DNA of 5,649 nucleotides. It comes from an uncultured Eubacteriales bacterium. GTDB taxonomy: Bacteria > Bacillota > Clostridia > Oscillospirales > Acutalibacteraceae. The stretch's first letter is position 1; every line of letters starts with the position of its first letter. Shown in pieces: positions 1 to 5,649 of this stretch. The notes below the pieces were generated by a model. It did no database searches. It had not been told where the DNA came from and saw only the letters and a list, made by a program, of their open reading frames with translations. The stretch is from assembly GCA_900317795.1 (NCBI GenBank), contig ONIF01000203.1:1-5649 (forward strand), read 5' to 3'. Position numbers and translations under genes: made by a program.

Positions 1-167
1 TTGATTACAGATATAAAAACAAAACCTGCTGTGAAGAACGGGAAATGTATGAAAAATATCTTCGTGAACACATACATTGTGCGGAAAGAGTATGCAATAG
101 GATATATGACAGCTATCCGGAATATGCTGAATTTCTTATGCAGTTTGAAGAAACTCTGAAACACTGA
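1..167 (+). CDS. 3' end of an unrecognised gene (N-terminus outside window)
   Basis: An open frame enters from the left edge (first full codon at base 3) and ends at TGA 165-167, giving 54 residues. The visible tail is highly charged and rich in Tyr, Glu and Cys (a Cys-Cys pair near the start, then HCAERVC), and ends in a probably helical segment, YPEYAEFLMQFEETLKH. Codon use and the lack of low-complexity sequence make it look truly coded. I see no diagnostic motif and do not recognise the family. The four cysteines and nearby histidines could bind metal, but this is a guess. It lies 33 nt upstream of the start of the next gene on the same strand with no terminator between them, so the two are probably co-transcribed. 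The coding call is fairly safe; the function is unknown. Confidence 0.6.
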   Translation, partial: DYRYKNKTCCEEREMYEKYLREHIHCAERVCNRIYDSYPEYAEFLMQFEETLKH

Positions 168-185
168 TTGTCAGATAAAAAAAAC

Positions 186-192
186 AAGAAGG
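186..192 (+). promoter_or_regulatory. Ribosome binding site that fixes the start at 201
   Basis: AAGAAGG ends 8 nt before ATG 201. The alternative TTG at 168, directly after the upstream stop codon, has no comparable Shine-Dalgarno sequence and would add 11 lysine/asparagine-rich residues. The ATG at 201 is therefore preferred. Confidence 0.6.
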
Positions 193-200
193 AAAACTGT

Positions 201-1166
201 ATGGTCAAAAAGCTAAAACAAAAAACAAGAGAAATCAAAAACGCAAACAATACCGTTCTTGAGCCGAAGAAAAATCTTATGATTGAAATTGTCGTAGCAA
301 TTTGTCTTGTCGTATTTTTGGTTACAATATATTTTTTTACAGGAAGTTGGGAATGTCTTTTGTGTGCTGTTATTGCTCCCACACTTATGACAGTTTTTTC
401 ACTCCACGCATTTTTTAAAGAAAAAAAGCAGGACAAAAACTCGGAAATTGATAAACAGAAATTTCTCAGCGGTGCAAAATACAGACAAAACGAATGGAAA
501 AATGCCTATTATCAATATAAGGAAAAGCATACCTTTGAAACAATCAGTAAAAATGGCATGAAGTATGATTTGAAAAAAAGATACCGCAAAAAAGACTTTG
601 GATATATCAGAATAGGAACCCTTTTGATTATCGGTTCAATATTGATTATTTTTATTCCTATGACAGAAGTTAAGGACAAAGCTGCAGCGATTTTCGGCAT
701 ACTTTGCGGTGGAGTGATTTTTTCCATAGGCTTACATGGTTTAACATCAGGTCCCGTTCAAAGCTTCTTGAAACAACAAGCAAATCTGACTGAAATTGAA
801 AAATCCTATGTCAAAGGAAAAATGCTGTCATTTGGCAATAATGGTATCAACTTGGGAAATTCCTATACGATAATATACAACAGTGAAAAAGTTTTTGCTG
901 TTGACAATCATAATATCCGTGATATGACCAGAAAAATGATACGGGTGAAGAAATATGAAAACAGCACTTATTCAGGTCAAGAATACAAATATTATGTCAG
1001 TTTAATATATACCGCCCTTGACGGAAAAACTGAAACTGTTGATGTCCGTCTGGATGAATTCCAATGTGAAATGATGATTGCGGAGTTTAACAGACATTTC
1101 TATCCCGGCAGAAAATATGACAGCATTACCTTGGAAGTAACAGAAAATGCAGTATCACCACCATAG
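201..1166 (+). CDS. Uncharacterised membrane protein, four predicted TM segments and soluble C-terminal domain
   Basis: A 321-residue protein of unknown function. The layout is a basic N-terminus (residues 1-25), two hydrophobic segments (about 26-46 and 50-72), a charged loop of about 60 residues rich in Lys and Tyr (73-133), two more hydrophobic segments (about 135-153 and 160-181), and a soluble C-terminal domain of about 140 residues. The positive-inside rule puts both termini and the central loop in the cytoplasm. The C-terminal domain alternates short predicted beta strands (such as SYTIIYNSEKVFAVDN and YKYYVSLIYTALDG) and ends in a helix (LDEFQCEMMIAEFNRHFY). This layout recalls small PH-like domains seen on bacterial membrane proteins, but I cannot confirm it. 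There is no signal peptide and no catalytic motif. An in-frame TTG at 168 is a weaker alternative start. It probably shares a transcript with the partial gene upstream and converges with the yfhO operon. Confidence 0.8.
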   Translation: MVKKLKQKTREIKNANNTVLEPKKNLMIEIVVAICLVVFLVTIYFFTGSWECLLCAVIAPTLMTVFSLHAFFKEKKQDKNSEIDKQKFLSGAKYRQNEWKNAYYQYKEKHTFETISKNGMKYDLKKRYRKKDFGYIRIGTLLIIGSILIIFIPMTEVKDKAAAIFGILCGGVIFSIGLHGLTSGPVQSFLKQQANLTEIEKSYVKGKMLSFGNNGINLGNSYTIIYNSEKVFAVDNHNIRDMTRKMIRVKKYENSTYSGQEYKYYVSLIYTALDGKTETVDVRLDEFQCEMMIAEFNRHFYPGRKYDSITLEVTENAVSPP

Positions 1167-1187
1167 AAACAATAAAAGTATTTGCAT

Positions 1188-1226
1188 AAAAACGGGCAAA
1201 CATTCTGAATTTGAATGTCTGTCCGT
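1188..1226 (-). terminator. Intrinsic terminator at the end of the yfhO operon
   Basis: Arms 1192-1205 and 1213-1226 form a 14-bp stem with a 7-nt loop. Read on the minus strand it has one A-C mismatch and one G-U pair, and is followed by TTTTT (complement of 1188-1192). It lies about 25 nt past the restored yfhO stop at 1251, as expected for the end of that operon. On the plus strand the same hairpin is not followed by a U-run, so it should stop the converging upstream genes only weakly. Confidence 0.7.
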
Positions 1227-1250
1227 ATTCGCTATATTGAATTGTGTTTA

Positions 1251-1442
1251 TTACAGCATATCCATAATAACAGGAAACGCATAAATCATCATCACACCGC
1301 ATACTGCCCCAAAGCCTGTCAAGATTTCCACAGCACTCAATACTTTTTTCGGAATATGTAATTTTCTTCGAAATCTGATATAAACAGCCAATAACGCAAT
1401 GCCGACAACAGTAATGATAATTCCTGAAATAAAGCCTTTCTT
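1251..1442 (-). pseudogene. Detached C-terminal membrane segments of yfhO in the -1 frame
   Basis: In the frame -1 relative to the yfhO reading frame, an uninterrupted stretch encodes KKGFISG, a hydrophobic helix (IIITVVGIALLAVYI), a basic turn (RFRRKLHIPKK), a second hydrophobic stretch (LTGFGAVCGVMMIYAFPVIM), and TAA at 1253-1251. GFISG followed by one or two membrane helices and a basic turn is how YfhO proteins usually end. There is no start codon or ribosome binding site, so it is not an independent gene. The frames meet at GTCAAAAGAAAGGC (1447-1434 on the minus strand). Sixty-one codons from the GGC at 1436 to the stop are undamaged, so the lesion is recent, or a sequence error, or bypassed by recoding. 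Confidence 0.75.
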
Positions 1443-3847
1443 TTGACAGGAACTTTATTGCCATTTACCTTTACAACAAGACCGTAATTATAGGGAATTG
1501 AGAGCAGACAGGTTTGAGTGGAGTCTGTGCGAGCATTTCCTGTGATTTTACTGCCGTTATATCGAAGATTGGCACAACTTGTATTGTCAATAGCTTCTGA
1601 CAGCAAATCAATATCAAGTCCGAATACACCAAAGCTGTAACAGCTTATCTTTTTGTTAGCCGTAATTTCTATAGTTATTTTTTCATTTTCGTATTCGCCC
1701 AATTTCAAAAGACCGTTTGCATCTGCTTCGGGATATTTGTTTTTTATCGTTCTGCCGTTTACGTTGACGGATAAGCCCTCAAAATATTCCTCGGACAACG
1801 AATTGGAAAACCTGTCATAGCAGTCAGCATACAGGCTTTGTCTGCCCGATACATAAATATCGTATTTTATCTTTGCCGCATTATAAAGCTGATACTTGTT
1901 ATTTGAATACAAAATACCTGTGCTTTTCTTCTTGTCATAGTCATACTCCGTAATCAATTTTTTATCCGTATCAAAAATGCTTCCAAATAGATATTGCTGT
2001 ATTTCTGCTCTTGTCATACCATAAGGAATATCAGCACCGCCTAAAAAATCACTGCTGCAAAGAATACCCAAGCCAAGATAAGGAGATATACTATTGATGG
2101 AATATTTGCCGTTTGTGTAAACTGTATGATTTGTTGCTTTACCCTCAGTGATGTTATATTTTATACAGTATAAGGCATTGGTCAGCTCAGTTCCTCCGGT
2201 ACTGCCGGATTTCATCCACACTGTACTGTAACCAAAAAGACGCTGCATGACCATAAAATTATGGTCGGTGAGGGAAGTGTAATGACTGACAGAAGGATAA
2301 CCTAATGATCCTGTCATATTATAATCAGCCGCCTTAAAGTCGGCTTTCACTCTGTAAAAATCATTATCACGAATTTTATCGCTCATGTCCGAGAGGGAAA
2401 CAAAATCAGTTGTCCTTGTCGGGTTATTCACGGCAGGACTAACCATATAGAGCCGAATACTGTTCATTCCCTCCACACAGCACATAGTTACAAGCATTAT
2501 TGAAAAAATCTGTTTCATAATAAGCCGTTTTCGGTAAAGCAACAGAATAATCAGATAACAAAGCACACTAAGTACAAAGAGCTTTGCCAGTCCATCGAGA
2601 GATTTTTTCTCACCCCACAGGGTAGCTGTATATTTCGTCAGCGTTTCAAAGTCTTTGTCTATCAACTTCCGAGAAATAAAATAATAGCCATAAATCAGAG
2701 CAAAAGACAGAGGTATCAATATGTACTGTATTCTTAACTTTATTCCGGAATTATTTTCACCTGTATCTGTCAAAAAATCCGCACAGCATATCAGACCAAT
2801 AAATATAGTGATAAAGCCGTATCGTGCCGGAAAGGACATATAATTTCCCGTATGCCACATAATATTGACAGGCTCAATAAAAAACGGTATCAGTGTCAGC
2901 AGGAATAGTAACAGGTTTCTTCTATGCCCTTTTATTTTCTTCTCTCTGCTTAAAAGCTGCATCAGCAGCACAACAAAAATGAACCCTGTACAGAACAAGA
3001 GAGGTAATACAGTTTCGTAGTGTGAAAGAAAATTTGCATTGTTTATCGTGTCAGAAACAGAACTGAGCCTGCCGGATGACATGACCTGTATCAGACTTGG
3101 CAGCCATATCACAGCTGTTATCATTGCAGCAAGAACGGATCCCGACAGAAATTTAATACATACCTCACAGCGATATTCCGAATGTCGTTCACCGACAAAC
3201 CAGACCGTCATATACAGCAGGATAAAAACAACAACCATGCAGCAAAGGTAGAAATTCATAATCGTTATGGCTGATAACACAATGATGAATAATATGCTTT
3301 TGCGTTCCTTTGTCAGCTTTTCCAGTCCAATCATAAGAATAGGAAACAGATACATAACATCAAGCCACATGATATTCTGATAGAACAGCATACCATATCC
3401 GCACAAAGCATACATCAGGCTGAGTGAAACCATAATCGCTCGGTTTGTTGTTTTCTTACAGCACTTGAAATAAATCACCGCTGTAAAGGAACACAATGTC
3501 AGTTTTAGGATAACCATGATATTGACAAAATATATCATTTCTTCCTTTGGCACAAAGACCGACAGCAGAGAAAACGGATTTGAAAGGAAAAAGCAGAACA
3601 CACCCCAGAAGCTCATACCGCCTGCATTGGCAATACTGAAAAACAGATTATCTTTTCCGCTTAACATATCCTTGAAGTCCATCAGCAGAGGAATACCCTG
3701 CTGATTCATATCGCACCAAGCAATACTTCCTTGTCCGAACGGGTACATATTGTAGCTTTTGAATACATACAACATTACCGTTAATGTCAGTAAAGGCGGA
3801 AGAAACAGTGAAAAGTATTTTTTGACCGGTTTTGTAAGAGATTTCAT
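1337..3847 (-). CDS. yfhO: YfhO family multi-pass membrane protein (GT-C-like glycosyltransferase), 3' frameshifted
   Basis: The continuous frame encodes 836 residues. Residues 1-470 carry roughly a dozen hydrophobic segments. The first extracytoplasmic loop has the YfhO hallmarks: YPFG (35-38), a conserved Asp (D46), NAGGMSFWG (74-82) and SNPFSLL (89-95). Residues about 470-795 form an extracytoplasmic domain, including FYRVKADF, SLGYPSVSHYTSL and near its end LLSIPYNYGLVVKVNGNKV. YfhO proteins are viewed as GT-C enzymes; Bacillus subtilis YfhO is linked with CsbB to lipoteichoic acid glycosylation from an undecaprenyl-linked sugar. Here the acceptor is unknown and no CsbB-like partner lies in the window. 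The start overlaps the upstream stop (ATGA, 3844-3847) and follows AAGGAG (3863-3858) by 10 nt. From about residue 803 the frame departs from the family: the last 32 to 33 residues have no membrane segment. The expected C-terminus lies in the -1 frame down to 1251, so the natural full length would be about 865 residues or slightly more. The product is probably defective unless recoded. Confidence 0.85.
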   Translation of the reverse strand: MKSLTKPVKKYFSLFLPPLLTLTVMLYVFKSYNMYPFGQGSIAWCDMNQQGIPLLMDFKDMLSGKDNLFFSIANAGGMSFWGVFCFFLSNPFSLLSVFVPKEEMIYFVNIMVILKLTLCSFTAVIYFKCCKKTTNRAIMVSLSLMYALCGYGMLFYQNIMWLDVMYLFPILMIGLEKLTKERKSILFIIVLSAITIMNFYLCCMVVVFILLYMTVWFVGERHSEYRCEVCIKFLSGSVLAAMITAVIWLPSLIQVMSSGRLSSVSDTINNANFLSHYETVLPLLFCTGFIFVVLLMQLLSREKKIKGHRRNLLLFLLTLIPFFIEPVNIMWHTGNYMSFPARYGFITIFIGLICCADFLTDTGENNSGIKLRIQYILIPLSFALIYGYYFISRKLIDKDFETLTKYTATLWGEKKSLDGLAKLFVLSVLCYLIILLLYRKRLIMKQIFSIMLVTMCCVEGMNSIRLYMVSPAVNNPTRTTDFVSLSDMSDKIRDNDFYRVKADFKAADYNMTGSLGYPSVSHYTSLTDHNFMVMQRLFGYSTVWMKSGSTGGTELTNALYCIKYNITEGKATNHTVYTNGKYSINSISPYLGLGILCSSDFLGGADIPYGMTRAEIQQYLFGSIFDTDKKLITEYDYDKKKSTGILYSNNKYQLYNAAKIKYDIYVSGRQSLYADCYDRFSNSLSEEYFEGLSVNVNGRTIKNKYPEADANGLLKLGEYENEKITIEITANKKISCYSFGVFGLDIDLLSEAIDNTSCANLRYNGSKITGNARTDSTQTCLLSIPYNYGLVVKVNGNKVPVKRKALFQELSLLLSALRYWLFISDFEENYIFRKKY

Positions 3848-4644
3848 TCAAGTATTTCTCCTTGATCGTTGTACTGAATATCATTGAGATCAATTCGATT
3901 ACTTTCGGATTCGTCAGACAATATTTCATCATCTTCAAAGAATTGTTCGCTTTCTTCTTCAAACACAATATCATAATCATCGATCTGCATTTCATTCATA
4001 CCTGCCATTGTTTTTTTGAGGGTTTCAAGAAGAAGCTCTCTGTCTGTATCAACGTAATAATTTTCAATATTTTTTGTAATTTTGAGTGTATATATTGTTT
4101 TGCCGTCTGATTTGTAGTCAGCAATACCAACGCCACTGTATTCATACTCAGAGGTTTCTATACCGCTTTGTTCCCAATTAACATTGATGAGTTTAACTTC
4201 TTCTCCTACATGATTTTCATTTTTCCATACTTCAAAAACAGCTTTCGCTGATGCGGAAGTTTTTGTTGTTTTATGTTCAATTTTTCCGTCAACAACATAA
4301 TATATTTCAAAAGACATTTCTTCAACAGTCGTTTCACCGGAATCTTCAAGCACCGGAACTTCCGAACTTGATCCTCCTGTTACTCCGTTTTCAAGAGATT
4401 TTTCATCAACAGGCTTAACCGAGTTTGTAACAACCGCAGAGGAAACACCTAAATAAACAACAATATTATTGTTTTTGTTCATATTCTGAACGGTCAGAAC
4501 AGCCGCACAAGCAAAAACGGCACAGGCAGCAACAGAGATTATTGCTAAAAATGCCTTTTTACTGTTTTTCTTCGGCTGTTTTGCTTTTTCAATAAGCTCA
4601 TCATCAACATTGCCGATACTGTCAAATAAATCGAATTTTGTCAT
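3844..4644 (-). CDS. Probable anti-sigma factor, single-pass membrane protein with acidic C-terminal tail
   Basis: A 266-residue protein whose start overlaps the ECF sigma stop by ATGA (4641-4644). A GGAGGG site (4656-4651) lies 6 nt upstream of the start. Residues 1-30 are cytoplasmic and begin TKFDLFDSIGNVDDELIEKA, a short acidic leader of the kind I associate with membrane partners of clostridial ECF factors. A lysine-rich stop precedes one membrane helix (about 31-52). Outside the membrane are a Ser/Val/Glu linker (about 68-108), a compact domain (about 110-216) and a tail (217-266) with 20 acidic and one basic residue. I see no classical zinc-binding (ZAS) His-Cys-Cys motif, so sigma binding would have to use the short leader. 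The role as the sigma regulator rests mainly on position, topology and the leader. Its stop overlaps the yfhO start, so all three proteins should be made in linked amounts. An alternative is a sensor or scaffold for YfhO. Confidence 0.7.
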   Translation of the reverse strand: MTKFDLFDSIGNVDDELIEKAKQPKKNSKKAFLAIISVAACAVFACAAVLTVQNMNKNNNIVVYLGVSSAVVTNSVKPVDEKSLENGVTGGSSSEVPVLEDSGETTVEEMSFEIYYVVDGKIEHKTTKTSASAKAVFEVWKNENHVGEEVKLINVNWEQSGIETSEYEYSGVGIADYKSDGKTIYTLKITKNIENYYVDTDRELLLETLKKTMAGMNEMQIDDYDIVFEEESEQFFEDDEILSDESESNRIDLNDIQYNDQGEILE

Positions 4645-5195
4645 AACAATCCCTCCGTTTCAAGTCTTGCTTTCAGTTTGTTCCTTGTCCTCATCAGCAT
4701 GACTTTAACTTTACTTTCTGAAAAGCCAAAAAGGTTTGCTGTTTCCTTTACGGATTTTGCATACCAATAACGGCAAAGAAATACCCTTTGTTCCGTGTCC
4801 TTTAACTCTCTGACAAAAGTGTTGATAGTTTTATCAAGTGTTTCTTTTTCCATTTCAGCTATCGGATCACCGCTTGGAGAAATACATTCCGATAACTCGT
4901 CCAACACCTCTGCAATTTCACCGCCACGCTTTTCAGCATTTTTTCGCCTCCACTTGTCGATAGAGAGCCGTCTTGTTATTTTTCCGAGAAAAGTTTTCAA
5001 AATGCTCGGTTTATGTGGCGGCATACTGTTCCATGCGGATAAATAGGTATCATTCACGCTTTCTTTGGAATCCTCCTCATTATGTAAGATACCGTAAGCA
5101 ACAGAATAACAATAAGTGCCATATTTTTCTGAAGTAATGGCAATAGCCTGCTCATTTCTGTCCCAATACATTTCTACGATCTGTGCATCATTCAT
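4641..5195 (-). CDS. ECF-type RNA polymerase sigma factor (sigma-70 family)
   Basis: A 184-residue protein with only sigma regions 2 and 4, the normal size and layout of an extracytoplasmic function sigma factor. Region 2 covers about residues 17-90: KYGTYCYSVAYGIL, then the acidic NEEDSKESVNDTYLSAW core-binding segment, then ITRRLSIDKWRRKNAEKRGG, which includes the -10 recognition and melting helix. A linker (91-119) leads to region 4 (about 120-180), with a helix-turn-helix at SVKETANLFGFSESKVKVMLMRTRNKL that reads the -35 element. The ATG at 5195 follows AAAGGAGG (5211-5204) with 8-nt spacing. It directs polymerase to a small set of promoters, very likely including its own at 5234-5259. 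The downstream gene, overlapping by ATGA, is its likely membrane-bound inhibitor. I cannot assign an ECF group number by eye. Confidence 0.92.
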   Translation of the reverse strand: MNDAQIVEMYWDRNEQAIAITSEKYGTYCYSVAYGILHNEEDSKESVNDTYLSAWNSMPPHKPSILKTFLGKITRRLSIDKWRRKNAEKRGGEIAEVLDELSECISPSGDPIAEMEKETLDKTINTFVRELKDTEQRVFLCRYWYAKSVKETANLFGFSESKVKVMLMRTRNKLKARLETEGLL

Positions 5196-5233
5196 AGAAA
5201 AAACCTCCTTTCAAAAGTCCTTCTATATAACTA

Positions 5234-5259
5234 CTCGTATTTTATCATGAAAGGTTACA
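5234..5259 (-). promoter_or_regulatory. ECF-type promoter of the sigma/anti-sigma/yfhO operon
   Basis: On the minus strand TGTAAC (5259-5254) is followed by 16 nt and CGAG (5237-5234). AAC at -35 and CGA/CGT at -10 with a 16-17 nt spacer is the classic ECF architecture (B. subtilis SigX promoters are similar). Transcription would begin near 5226, giving a leader of about 30 nt that carries the AAAGGAGG site. It is the only good promoter candidate before the sigma gene, which suggests autoregulation. No competing sigma-A promoter is evident in this spacer. Confidence 0.6.
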
Positions 5260-5264
5260 AAAGT

Positions 5265-5299
5265 AAAAAATTCCACCCTGTTTTTTACAGGATAGAATT
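5265..5299 (-). terminator. Intrinsic terminator directly upstream of the ECF promoter
   Basis: Arms 5269-5281 and 5287-5299 pair over 13 bp with a 5-nt loop. On the minus strand all 13 positions pair (two are G-U) and the stem runs into TTTTTT (complement of 5270-5265). On the plus strand the two G-U pairs become A-C mismatches, so the hairpin is built for leftward transcripts. It ends 5 nt before the ECF -35 box and would keep readthrough from the right out of the sigma operon. Confidence 0.75.
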
Positions 5300-5607
5300 C
5301 TATGAAAATATTTTTTTATCTGTCTGCTTGACGGGGAACAGGTCAAATCGGGCAAGTGTATTTTCTTTGATTTATTTCAGCAGATTTTTTAAAGTACTGT
5401 TCTGTTCGGGTGTAAACTCCTGCATATTCTGTACATACCCGTTAGCAGTGACGTTTACTATAGCTTGCTCATTATACTTGTTTGTGTATATAATGCTTTC
5501 AAGTCAAATTGCCGAAAATATTTTCAGTGAAAAATTATTCGGTAACATAATTGTTGTGAGTATTGATTTGTGATTAAAAAATTTTTTAAAGAAATACCAA
5601 AATAATT
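5300..5607. other. Intergenic stretch without an intact gene
   Basis: About 300 bases between the terminator and the rightward promoter candidate. It holds the short leftward open frame described separately (5372-5503) and an AT-only palindrome, TTAAAAAATTTTTTAA, at 5574-5589. No tRNA, riboswitch or repeat array is visible. A rightward frame crosses much of the stretch, but it begins inside the ECF promoter and has no ribosome binding site. Confidence 0.5.
5372..5503 (-). pseudogene. Possible 3' remnant of a lost gene
   Basis: A leftward open frame of 43 codons runs from a TGA at 5506-5504 to TAA at 5374-5372. It reads like the C-terminus of a normal soluble protein: IIYTNKYNEQAIVNVTANGY, then VQNMQEFTPEQNSTLKNLLK. 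It has no usable start: the only Met is internal and there is no Shine-Dalgarno sequence. Above the TGA the same frame continues (ATG 5548, MLPNNFSLKIFSAI) without a ribosome binding site. An intrinsic terminator for this direction lies about 70 nt downstream (5265-5299), as expected if a real gene once ended here. I do not recognise the family. A chance open frame of this length is possible in AT-rich DNA, so the call is tentative. Confidence 0.35.
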
Positions 5608-5640
5608 TGAACCTTTTTCCGTCTTGAATTGTATATAGAG
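5608..5640 (+). promoter_or_regulatory. Candidate rightward promoter, ECF-like
   Basis: TGAACCTTTTT (5608-5618) is followed by TTGTATATAG starting 16 nt after AAC. The AACCTTT core is shared with the -35 region of the sigma operon promoter, and the spacing from AAC is the same. A housekeeping reading is also possible: TTGAAC (5607-5612), 17 nt, TGTATA, a weaker match to the sigma-A consensus. The window ends at 5649 just after GTGAAAG, so the gene it would serve is not visible. Confidence 0.4.
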
Positions 5641-5649
5641 TGAAAGCTT

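Noticed and set aside
168..200. TTG start at 168 for the membrane protein, abutting the upstream stop
   Set aside because: There is no Shine-Dalgarno sequence before it, whereas ATG 201 has AAGAAGG at good spacing.
113..436. Leftward 107-residue frame over the left-hand genes
   Set aside because: It is antisense to the membrane protein gene and the end of the upstream gene; its composition is that of a shadow frame.
1126..1464. Leftward 112-residue frame overlapping the yfhO 3' end
   Set aside because: It is the wrong frame for the YfhO C-terminus, is Cys/Tyr-rich, runs through the terminator and has no ribosome binding site.
3648..3995. Leftward 115-residue frame across the anti-sigma/yfhO junction
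   Set aside because: It overlaps two well-supported genes in another frame and has no family character.
3953..4320. Resemblance of the anti-sigma outer domain to GerMN-type domains
   Set aside because: The similarity is only a loose pattern of strands and a final helix; no conserved residues could be matched by eye.
5247..5573. Rightward 108-residue open frame in the right-hand spacer
   Set aside because: It starts inside the ECF promoter, reads through the terminator stem, has no ribosome binding site and gives a Phe/Cys/Ser-rich product typical of antisense AT-rich DNA. The opposite strand looks more protein-like.
5574..5589. Perfect 16-bp palindrome TTAAAAAATTTTTTAA
   Set aside because: It is made only of A and T in an AT-rich spacer, so chance is likely; there is no GC core for a terminator and no second copy to suggest an operator.

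Overview
The window is AT-rich DNA with strong AGGAGG-type ribosome binding sites and tightly packed operons. The sigma factor, the membrane-anchored partner protein and the large YfhO-type protein all look like those of low-GC gut or rumen Clostridia. My best guess is an Oscillospiraceae/Ruminococcus-like genome; this is inference from protein style, not a database match.

Left part (1-1166, + strand): the last 54 codons of an unrecognised gene, then a 321-residue membrane protein of unknown function (start 201) with four predicted membrane segments and a soluble C-terminal domain. They lie 33 nt apart and probably form one transcript. A hairpin at 1188-1226 separates this pair from the convergent operon on its right; its U-tract faces the minus-strand transcript.

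Central part (1251-5195, - strand): a three-gene operon transcribed right to left. It encodes an ECF sigma factor (5195-4641), a single-pass membrane protein with the features of its anti-sigma factor (4644-3844), and a large multi-pass YfhO-family (GT-C-like) membrane protein (from 3847). Both junctions are 4-base ATGA stop/start overlaps, so the proteins are probably translationally coupled. Upstream of the sigma gene is a good ECF-type promoter (TGTAAC, 16 nt, CGAG), which suggests autoregulation, preceded by an intrinsic terminator that shields it. The expected logic is that the membrane protein holds the sigma factor until an envelope signal releases it, and YfhO then modifies a surface polymer.

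The main anomaly is that yfhO is broken near its 3' end. Its frame runs into 32 to 33 non-homologous residues and stops at 1337. The expected C-terminal membrane segments (61 codons ending at 1251) lie intact in the -1 frame. A conserved stretch that normally joins the two parts also seems to be absent, so a short deletion fits better than a single-base slip.

Right end (5300-5649): no intact gene. A short leftward open frame (5503-5372) reads like the tail of a lost gene and ends upstream of the terminator. The last 45 bases hold a rightward promoter candidate whose -35 region shares AACCTTT with the sigma operon promoter, so the next gene to the right may be under the same control.
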